Origin: Brachyhypopomus gauderio
Lineage: Eukaryota; Chordata; Actinopteri; Gymnotiformes; Hypopomidae
Assembly: GCF_052324685.1 (NCBI RefSeq)
Contig: NW_027507068.1
Span: 94,284 to 158,283 of the forward strand
Direction of reading: 5' to 3'
DNA: 64,000 nt
Shown here in pieces: positions 7,870 through 14,502 of the stretch. How positions within the stretch are numbered: the stretch's first letter is position 1; every line of letters starts with the position of its first letter. The position numbers were made by a program, and so were the translations under genes. A model generated the notes under the pieces. The model worked only from the letters and a program-made list of their open reading frames with translations, ran no database searches and was not told the DNA's origin.

Positions 7870-8812
7870 CAGGGTGTCTGCACATTTTTAAATCTCAAAT
7901 TCAATGACTTTTAAGACCTTTTTAATACCTCTCACAAAAAATAAATAATACCAGGGTTGCCAACTTTTCAAGATCGCTTGGAGTGAGATTTGAACCTGGA
8001 GGGGGTGGCGAGTGTAAATTGTTGGGGGGGGTGGCGACCGTAAGTTGTTGACGGGGGTGCACGACCTCGCGAAGCGACAGCACGCGGGGAGCTCGCGCAG
8101 GGCCGCACAGTAATTGCCACCGCGATTACGTCATTGTCAGTACGCGGAACCTCATGTATAAACCAAGCTTGATGCGGCTAAGGGATTACGGCACATGCAG
8201 CGCCGTGCGCAGTGCCCTAGTGCCTGTACATTTACATTGTAATGGTCCAATGAAGGTCATTTAAAAACCAGGACATTTCCTCACTTTTTTTTTTTCCAAA
8301 ACCGGGACAAGACGTGAAATACGTCCCGGGAAATACGGACGTTTGGTCGCCCTACACAGTAGACAAATCATTTTTGGCACTTACAGCTAAACTGCAAGAT
8401 ACATCGCGCCTCATACGAATCACTGGAAGGTTTCAGCTAGCCACAATATTTTTCATCCTCCAGCCACTTCACTGAATGGACATTTACCCATGTCTGCATC
8501 GGAGCCTTGTATTGTTGTTCCCGCCGCAGGCCTCAAATAAGAAAAGCAGCTTGCTGGCAGCTAAAGCATCGTCTGATGTTTCCACCTGTTAGGTGACGTA
8601 CTACTGCCATTAGGCGGAGTATACGGCCGTTGCGGAAATGATAATTATTGTGGGATATAGATTGGTAAAATAAAACAGAAAAACTGAGCAACACACTTAT
8701 TTAATGTCTCCCCCCCTAAAATTCCAGACATTTTAAGACATTTTTAGACCTTGAATATGTAAAACTAAATTTAAGACATTTTAAGACTTTTTAAGGACCC
8801 GCGGGTACCCTG
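7870..8812. mobile_element. Non-autonomous hAT-like element, outer (unit 1)
   Basis: The element begins CAGGGTGTCTGC and ends GCGGGTACCCTG. Both termini share CAGGGT, then subterminal taagac-rich sequence in opposite orientation (acttttaagacct near the 5' end; attttaagactttttaagg near the 3' end). GTCTAT flanks both ends directly (7864-7869, 8813-8818). hAT elements normally make 8-bp duplications, so this 6-bp match is imperfect support. No transposase is present. A second element is nested inside. Confidence 0.65.
7952..8355. mobile_element. Nested DNA-transposon-like repeat, inner (unit 1)
   Basis: It begins CAGGGTTGCCAAC and ends gtttggtcgccctac, whose reverse complement GTAGGGCGACCAAAC mirrors the start imperfectly. 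Both ends are familiar in fish repeats. It is GC-rich and CpG-rich compared with the AT-rich outer element. The outer element resumes after it. The exact right boundary is uncertain by a few bases. Confidence 0.5.
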
Positions 8813-8889
8813 GTCTATGTCTATTGTATGTATGTCTGTCTATATCTGTTTGAGTATGACTATTGACATGTTTCCTTTCTCTTTTTCAG

Positions 8890-9358
8890 ATATTTCACCA
8901 TGGAAGCCTGTCTTCTCTGCTATAAAGGCTTCGCCAATTTAAGCCAGCACCTCAGATTAAGTCATAATGTTAGAAATATCATGGAGCGGTCCCTCTTGCT
9001 CAAACTAGTGTCAGGGAGGGTAGATATTAGAAAAGAAAAATGCTGCCTACCAGGCTGTGGTCAGTCCACATCTAGATTGGACAGACACCTGAAGTCACAC
9101 AGGGAGCCGTCAAGCACCCGTAGAGCAGTCATTATACAGGAGGTCAAAAGAAATGTCGTGCTCAGACAAGTTGCCCTCGTGTCCGATTTAGACCTGAGGG
9201 AGAAAGAGGAGGAAGTGACCAGACTGGGTCATGTGGCAGAGGATGCCCCATGCTCTGAGGAGGAGGAGGAGGAGGAGGAGGCGGCGGCGGGGGCAGAATG
9301 CTCCAACTGCAACACTAAAAAAAACAGAAATCAAAAACCTGAAAGATGTTGGCTGTAA
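8890..9358 (+). CDS. Gene B exon 1: both zinc fingers and acidic linker
   Basis: ATG at 8900, ten bases after a ctttttcag acceptor. Finger 1 is CX2C-X9-HX4H (CLLC ... QHLRLSH). Finger 2 is CX4C-X9-HX3H (CCLPGC ... RHLKSH). Gene A has an intron between them, gene B does not. The exon ends in a run of eight Glu encoded by GAG repeats (9257-9280), then Ala, and a stop at 9356-9358. No consensus donor is obvious before the stop, so the 3' border is uncertain. Confidence 0.6.
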
Positions 9359-9448
9359 CAACAGAGCTCCAGCTGCTGAGGCGCAAAAAACCACCTTTTG
9401 CACAGGCGCCTCAAAAAGAAGTCTGTGCAGGCACACAGAGGGTTAAAG

Positions 9449-9459
9449 AGGGTTAGGGT
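9449..9459 (+). repeat. Telomere-like motif after gene B exon 1
   Basis: AGGGTTAGGGT lies in the stretch where the exon 1 reading frame is lost, preceded by a similar gagggttaaag. It is one of several GGTTAGGGT motifs in each unit. Confidence 0.5.
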
Positions 9460-9569
9460 GACGGCCCAAACCAAGCATAGTGTAAGCTGTCATAGAGCAT
9501 TTAAAGTTAACGTGACTGCTCTGGTGTGTATAAAGTATAATGTATTTTTCTTACAATCTGAACCTTAAG

Positions 9570-9939
9570 AAAAAGCAGCTGTGCAGGAGGCAGAGGCAGG
9601 GGCGGAGCAAGAGCAGGAGCTGGAGCAGCCTGCCCCCCCAAGAACCTCAATTTCCTGATCATGTGCCTCAGCTCAGTAAGTGCATTCAGGTGTGCTTTGG
9701 CTGAATTTTTTAAAGTACGTTTCCTTTGGTGGAAAATAAGTAATTCCTCATATCTCTTACGCTTTTAGATGAACTGCTGGAAGACTACCAGCACCACCAA
9801 GAGGGGTCTGACCCTTCATACAGACTACAAAATAATGTCAAGAGTAAGATATATCGCATAAAGCGGTTTATTGCTTACATGGCTGTGGGCCACAGCCACC
9901 TCCAGGAGTTCACCTTCTTGGACAACGTCACAAGGATTA
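9570..9939 (+). CDS. Gene B exons 2 and 3: linker and helical segment
   Basis: Exon 2 (9570-9675) follows a cttaag acceptor and ends at GTAAGT. One frame is Glu-rich and stops after TSIS; another frame reads QEPQFPDHVPQL and joins exon 3 in phase, with a C7 tract between them. Exon 3 (9769-9939) reads ELLEDYQHHQEG, then IYRIKRFIAYMAVG, similar to LRKFIKYL of gene A, and ends at GTGAGT. The next predicted exon stops after NGSKA. Confidence 0.5.
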
Positions 9940-10042
9940 GTGAGTATGGGACTATTCTTTACTCTAAAATTTTGTTTTAATGTTTAGATGTTTTGTGACT
10001 CATATGTACGTTTTCATGTTTTGCAGATGGGTCAAAAGCCTA

Positions 10043-10400
10043 ATGGGGAGAAGGTGGTGGCTAGCACACTATAGCCCATAAATTGGGCTACATTTTTAAT
10101 ACTTATAAGACACGCCACCCCCCACCTGCCGCCTGAAGCCCGTTTCCCTGATCAATATAACTAGGGAAATAAAGGGCATCATAAAAAACAAAGGCGATCC
10201 GTGGTAATACATGAAATTTAAGTAAAGGAGTGCAAAGATGGACACGCCATCTCCAAAGAGACGCTCCTGCAGTGTCGGGTAAAAGCCAAGCAGCAGATCC
10301 CTGAAATATTGAGTGAGTCCTGCATCATACCTCACTTTAATAACATTTTTTCTGCTGCACTTTACATCAGTCGATGTGTCTCATTCTTGTGTTTTTATTT
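10043..10400. other. Foreign segment between gene B exons
   Basis: This stretch has no counterpart to gene A exon 6 (IRSFRKNARK). It begins near a small perfect hairpin (TAGCCCA at 10072-10078, TGGGCTA at 10084-10090). Its minus strand holds an open frame (10096-10335) reading LTQYFRDLLLGFYPTLQERL, which I cannot assign. It could be an exon of another element or chance. Confidence 0.4.
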
Positions 10401-10410
10401 GTCAACACAG

Positions 10411-10580
10411 AGACCCTGGAGACCAAGCGATCTATAAAGCTTCAACGGTCATTTTACGGGTATGTAACGGCTTACCTGTCGTCTATATACGGCCACCGGA
10501 CTGGGGTCTACCAGAACCTGCAGGTGGAGGAAGTGATGAGAGCCAAACACAGTCCAGAGTTGGACGTGTACCTCATCAAT
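10411..10580 (+). CDS. Gene B catalytic exon: box I Arg
   Basis: Opens after a caacacag acceptor and reads FYGYVTAYLSSIYGHRTGVY, then NLQVEEV. GHRTGVxxxL matches the box I pattern R-x-G-E/V-x-x-x-L of tyrosine recombinases, with Arg at 10497-10499. It ends in phase 0 at GTGAGC. Confidence 0.7.
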
Positions 10581-10678
10581 GTGAGCGCACGTTCAGTTCA
10601 TAACATTGTGTTTTATACATACAGCATGGCAAAATGTGTCATTTCTTGTGTGTTTTGTCCTTTTGTCTTTCTAAACAG

Positions 10679-10899
10679 GTGGAGTCTCATAAAACAAATG
10701 AGACCTTTGGTGTGGCCCAGCTCCTCCTCACTGGGGAGGAGTACGGATGGCTTCGGGCTTATGTGCAAATTAGAAAAGGGCTGACTGGGGGCAAAATATC
10801 TAAATTTCTATTCTCTATTTCAACCCCAAATACATGGAGCAAATGAAGCTCCCAGGCAAACCCAAGTTCACAGATTTAAGAAGCTCCATTGCCACCCAT
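10679..10899 (+). CDS. Gene B catalytic exon: Lys and box II Arg, frameshifted
   Basis: It starts VESHKTNETFGVAQLLL, with Lys at 10691-10693 at the place of the beta-hairpin Lys. After KFLFS the original frame ends at TGA (10844-10846). A neighbouring frame carries MKLPGKPKFTDLRSSIATH with box II Arg (10879-10881) and joins the next exon in phase 0 at GTAAGT. A single small indel near 10815-10825 would account for this. Confidence 0.65.
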
Positions 10900-10982
10900 G
10901 TAAGTGTTTTTTTATAACAGAGGTGACTTGTCACTAACAATTATGTATTTTCCCAGTGGTCTGATTTTGTTTCCCTTCACAG

Positions 10983-11171
10983 GCAAGAAACGAACTGGAC
11001 CCTAAACAAAGGGAAATGATGTCACACTTTATGTGCCACAATACGGCCACCGCAAATAAGTTTTACGCCCTCAATTTAAATCCAGCCTGGTCAAACCTCC
11101 TCAGAGCTACCAGAAGCCCCAGCTTCTACAAACAAGAGAAAGAACAAAAGAAAACACCTGCGACCTTCTAA
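10983..11171 (+). CDS. Gene B catalytic exon: His and Tyr nucleophile
   Basis: Opens after ccttcacag and reads LDPKQREMMSHFMCH, then NTATANKFYALNLNP. His to Tyr is 9 residues (11037-11039, 11064-11066). The frame ends TPATF with a stop at 11169-11171. A neighbouring frame carries on as KRLALESSEEEMEVPF, matching the KRKIRFIDSSEEEED tail of gene A, so another small frame change is likely. Confidence 0.65.
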   Translation, partial: ARNELDPKQREMMSHFMCHNTATANKFYALNLNPAWSNLLRATRSPSFYKQEKEQKKTPATF

Positions 11172-11254
11172 AAGACTTGCGCTGGAGTCATCCGAGGAAG
11201 AAATGGAAGTTCCTTTTCAAGAAAGTGGTACTTCCTTTGAAGAGATATGCACTC

Positions 11255-11256
<2 letters not shown>

Positions 11257-11296
<40 letters not shown>
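11257..11296 (+). repeat. (CA)20 microsatellite (unit 1)
   Basis: Perfect dinucleotide run between the catalytic exon and the acidic tail exon of gene B. It is the only length-variable site I could find between units. Confidence 0.97.
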
Positions 11297-11301
<5 letters not shown>

Positions 11302-11332
11302 ATGTGCATGTATGTATTTGTGTTTTTTTCAG

Positions 11333-11485
11333 GACATTGAGGAGGATGAGGAGCAGGGGGACAAAGAAAAGAGCACATCACAATGTAAGACTTACAAGCT
11401 CACCAAGGCTTGTTTTGAGCAGACTTTCGCCACTCAAATTGAGAAAAGCATCCCCCAAAAGAATTGGAATACTTCATATGATTAA
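11333..11485 (+). CDS. Gene B acidic tail exon
   Basis: Opens after a ttttttcag acceptor with DIEEDEEQGDKEKSTSQ and ends NWNTSYD before TAA. The acidic content parallels the SSEEEED tail of gene A. If the preceding GTAAAATG (11297) is not used as donor, the CA tract would be read as a His-Thr run. Confidence 0.45.
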   Translation, partial: DIEEDEEQGDKEKSTSQCKTYKLTKACFEQTFATQIEKSIPQKNWNTSYD

Positions 11486-11648
11486 TCAAAGGGACAAAAA
11501 TGTAAGAACCCACAAAGCTGTTAAACGGTTATATAAAAAAGTGTTAATGTAGTGTTAAGTAGTATTTGAACTTGTTCATGTTTGTTTGTTTTAGCTTTTT
11601 AATGATAGTGTTGTGTTTATAGAGTTCAATTTTTCTAGTGTATATATA
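11486..11648. other. AT-rich 3' flank of gene B
   Basis: No gene recognised; possibly the 3' untranslated region of gene B. Confidence 0.35.
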
Positions 11649-11838
11649 TTTAAATTAGTGCTGTCAATTACAGGTGCCGCGATTAAAAGTACTCACCAGG
11701 ATTTAGCTCAAGCTTGCTAGATTTTCTAATTAGCAATCCAGGTAAAATTAGTGGAATCAACACAATCCAGGAAGCCTGAGCAAAATCCTGGTGAGGACTT
11801 TTAATTGCAGCACCTGGAATTGACAGCACTAATTTAAA
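11649..11838. mobile_element. 190-bp foldback/MITE-like inverted repeat (unit 1)
   Basis: Begins TTTAAATTAGTGCTGTCAAT and ends ATTGACAGCACTAATTTAAA, which are perfect reverse complements over 20 bp. Arms of about 55 bp match with few differences (caccaggattt and aaatcctggtg), and weaker symmetry runs to the centre. The whole element could fold on itself. No target duplication is clear, since the TTAA-rich termini blur the edges. Confidence 0.8.
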
Positions 11839-12393
11839 TTGTTCTTGTTTCTACCGTCTTATCATATCCATAGTGTTCTATTTTGCTAGTATGTATACAT
11901 TTAAATTGTTCTTGTTATTTTAATTTTGCATATTCAGTGTTTGTTCAACATATTTTAATCATGCTTTTTCATAATTCCATTTGTATTTTAAATTTTTAAT
12001 AAGATATTTTGTTTCACAATATGTTATATGTTGTTCCTTCTCCTTAAACCTTAATTTAAACCTCCTTTAGTTAAACCTCTTTAATTAAACATAAAATAAA
12101 ACAAAATCAAATCACAAAACATCCCACTTGCAATCTATTTGACTGATTGCAATAGATTGGAAGTGGGACGTAGGAAAATAAATATAATTAATAATATTAT
12201 ATAATATAATAATAATAAATATATTTTATGCTATGTAACCTTTAGTGTCACGCACCGTTATTATAATAAACTTAGGACTACGCCACCGTCAACTAGAGGA
12301 AAACCAATCAGTAACGTTTCACCCGCGCTATATTACTGCTGGCGAAAATAAAATTGTTAAAACTGCAGAGGCTGAGATGCAAATCATTTATTG
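11839..12393. other. AT-rich spacer with a 17-bp-arm hairpin
   Basis: The only structure is a hairpin at 12123-12167: arms CCCACTTGCAATCTATT and AATAGATTGGAAGTGGG pair at 16 of 17 positions around an 11-base loop. No gene seen. Hairpin copies lie at 25930-25974, 39733-39777 and 53538-53582. Confidence 0.6.
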
Positions 12394-12970
12394 TGTCAGA
12401 ATGGCGGATTTAGGAGACTAAATCCCCTGTGGATTTTTTATGGTAGTGGACCCAAACGCCTTGTCCATGCAGTAAGCAATATTACAAGCGTGAGAAACCA
12501 AAACCAAGTCGCGCTGAATATTCAGAGAAGATGACGAGGGAGAACTGAAAGTAATCGCGGAAATACTCAATGTGTGTAACAGGAGAGAACAGAAAGCAAT
12601 CACGGCAATAACTGACGTGGAAGACACAGGAGAACAGAAATAGTCACGGAATGAAAACCAAAACCAAACAGATAGGAAGAAAGACAGCAGGAGGAAAACT
12701 TGAGAGAGGCCAGGGAGCGGCGCAGGAGGTAAGTACTCGAAGTGACAGTATAACAAACAAAAAATCTTAAACAAGAAAGAGGCCGGGTGGCGAGACACCT
12801 TGTAGAGACAACAGAGAAAAGGGCTGAAGGTTGGCCATCCTTATAAACCCAGGACAACAGGTGCAGGCCATCACCGCTGATTAGCCTGAGGTCTGGCTCT
12901 TGGGCTCCTCCTGGTGGCGACTGGAGGACCCGCCCTGGGGCCAGCCCTGACAGAGCCCCCCCTCTAGGCC
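12394..12970 (-). mobile_element. 3' LTR with polypurine tract, minus strand (unit 1)
   Basis: Read on the minus strand, a purine tract (agaggggggg, then ctc; complement of 12953-12965) precedes TGTCAGGGCTGG at 12952. The LTR runs to GCCATTCTGACA at 12394. Its ends TGTCAG and CTGACA are inverted repeats. A TATA-like tttataagg lies inside. LTR length is 559 bp. The internal retroelement region is lost: the otophysan repeat starts at 12975. The 126- and 162-codon minus-strand open frames in this span are LTR sequence, not genes. Confidence 0.6.
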
Positions 12971-12974
12971 CGAG

Positions 12975-13136
12975 ACATTTACATTTACGGCATTTAGCAG
13001 ACGCTCTTATCCAGAGCGACTTACAAACTGCTTTGCTTCTGATCACAGAATACATCCTAGGAAATAGTACAGATAGGCCAGAATTCAAGACACCATTGAG
13101 TCAGACTACTACTAAACTACAGGAGTCAGTATCATT
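12975..13136. repeat. Otophysan-type interspersed repeat (unit 1)
   Basis: Begins acatttacatttacggc and continues tttagcagacgctcttatcc, then agagcgacttaca. I recognise this as a very common repeat of otophysan fish genomes. It is split by the hAT MITE and probably resumes after 13397, but its right boundary is not clear. Confidence 0.7.
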
Positions 13137-13144
13137 ACCTAGTG

Positions 13145-13388
13145 GAGTGGTTCCCAAACTTTTTCTGCCGTGACCCCCTTTAGTAGATAAGAATATTTTT
13201 ATTCTCCACTGCCACCTATCGTTTCGGAGAACACTGCAGTGAAGCTCGCGCAAGTAAACGCTTCGTGCAGGGTCGCGCGATGTGGGCGGAGTCACGCGCT
13301 ACGGTCACTCGCGAAAGTATAAACCAGGCTTTACTTCCAAGCTCCGCGCCCAACCTAGGGGGCGCGCCCCCCACTTTGGGAACCACTG
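13145..13388. mobile_element. 244-bp hAT MITE with 8-bp target duplication (unit 1)
   Basis: Begins GAGTGGTTCCCAAACTTTTT and ends CACTTTGGGAACCACTG, giving terminal inverted repeats of the CAGTGGTTCCCAAA type. ACCTAGTG is directly repeated on both sides (13137-13144, 13389-13396), the 8-bp duplication expected for hAT transposition. No coding capacity. Confidence 0.88.
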
Positions 13389-13396
13389 ACCTAGTG

Positions 13397-13803
13397 TTTG
13401 CAAGTTAGGCATTTGCCAAGAAGCACAAATAACCATAAACAGATTGTTTGCAGAGACCCCGCAAACAATCTCCTTGCCTTGTTTGAATAAGACAAAGGAA
13501 GATTCCCAGGCTTCTACCATAAGTAGCAATTAAAAATAAATGTTAGTACTCCGTGTCAGTCACATCCAGTCTACTGTTGCTCCTCTCCTGATCAGAACAC
13601 CAATCATACACATCTGTTATTATTCTTAACCAATTGTGTTAAGACATGTTCTTTATTCTGTATTTAACTACATGCATTATCATTACACTGGAACTCTTTC
13701 CTGACACCTGGCCAGCACTGGATCACTGAGGGTAGAACAAAATTCTAATCCTGTTTATGAACCCTTATGAACAGTCTAGAGATGATTCCATTAAGACATG
13801 GGG
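13397..13803. other. Spacer to the next unit with a short perfect hairpin
   Basis: Contains AGATTGTTTGC (13441-13451) and GCAAACAATCT (13461-13471), perfect 11-bp arms with a 9-base loop. The rest may be the continuation of the otophysan repeat and ordinary spacer. No gene seen. Confidence 0.5.
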
Positions 13804-14502
13804 GTCTAAGCTTTGTTATGTTAAACCGAATACAGGGGACAACCCCAAAACTTGGTTGTTTTGCTGTGGTGCATAACTAACCCTAACCACGAGTTCAGGT
13901 GGTTCACCTCTTTCCTTGAATTGTCCAAGAATTTAAAAGGAGGTGGATCACGTTTTCTGTAACTTGGCTAGAGTACAGGTGGCTCCTGACACTTCAAGTT
14001 TGGGATGGACAAGAATGGGATATGGAGGCAGTTATGATTTTATAATAATTTATAAAATTTAATATATAATTTATATAAGCTTCTGCACGTCGATGGTGGG
14101 GCAGGGGTAGAGTCTTGGACCCCCACCCCAAAGTTGCTCCATCGGGTTAGGGTTTATATTTTTAAAAAGTCTTACACTAGTTTTTCACTATTGTCAAAGT
14201 GGTATGAATGGGTTTCAATGGGCGGGGCTCCTTGACTATTGCGCCCCCTGGTGGAGCTCCAACTCGGGGGTATATCTAGGGCCCTGGGGGGGGGGGGGGG
14301 GGTAGGATGACGAGGGTTTGCTCTGCGGGGGTATGGTGCACCCCCTTGGGGCAGGGGTAGAGTCTGGGACCCCCACCCTAAAGTATCCATCTCAGGTTAG
14401 GGTCCATATTATCAAGGGGTTTTACACTAGTGTCAAAGTGGTATCAATAAGATTCAATTACTTTTATATTAGTCTGGTTAGTAAAATATTCTTTTTCAGG
14501 AT

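Larger units (their letters stand above)
8890..11485 (+). pseudogene. Gene B, zinc-finger/tyrosine-recombinase-like, degenerate (unit 1)
   Basis: Inferred exons: 8890-9358, 9570-9675, 9769-9939, 10027-10042, 10411-10580, 10679-10899, 10983-11171 and 11333-11485. The product would carry two zinc fingers, an acidic linker, a helical segment and a catalytic domain with Arg (10497-10499), Lys (10691-10693), Arg (10879-10881), His (11037-11039) and Tyr (11064-11066). These are all five classes of residue expected in a tyrosine recombinase, in order. Lesions: the linker frame is unresolved around a C7 tract; a stop follows NGSKA at 10042; a segment matching gene A exon 6 is replaced by foreign DNA; the frame shifts between KFLFS and the box II Arg; the tail frame is lost at 11171. 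It lies 5 kb downstream of paralogue A in the same orientation. Confidence 0.68.
1..13803 (+). repeat. Array unit 1 (complete)
   Basis: Reference copy for this annotation. It has (CA)20 at 11257-11296 and a private G at 7115. The join to unit 2 is seamless, with no linker or duplication at 13803/13804, as expected if the window start is arbitrary within the unit. Confidence 0.95.

Noticed and set aside
7459-7891. Possible small genes on either strand around 7459-7891
   Set aside because: Competing frames of 69-94 codons overlap on both strands, none has splice signals or recognisable motifs, and one runs into a transposon end.
9188-9446. Leu-rich minus-strand frame and Arg-rich plus-strand frame over gene B exon 1
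   Set aside because: Both are alternate readings of the GAG repeat that encodes the Glu run in gene B.
12418-13088. Minus-strand open frames of 126 and 162 codons downstream of gene B
   Set aside because: They lie inside the 3' LTR and the otophysan repeat, overlap each other in different frames and show no domain features.
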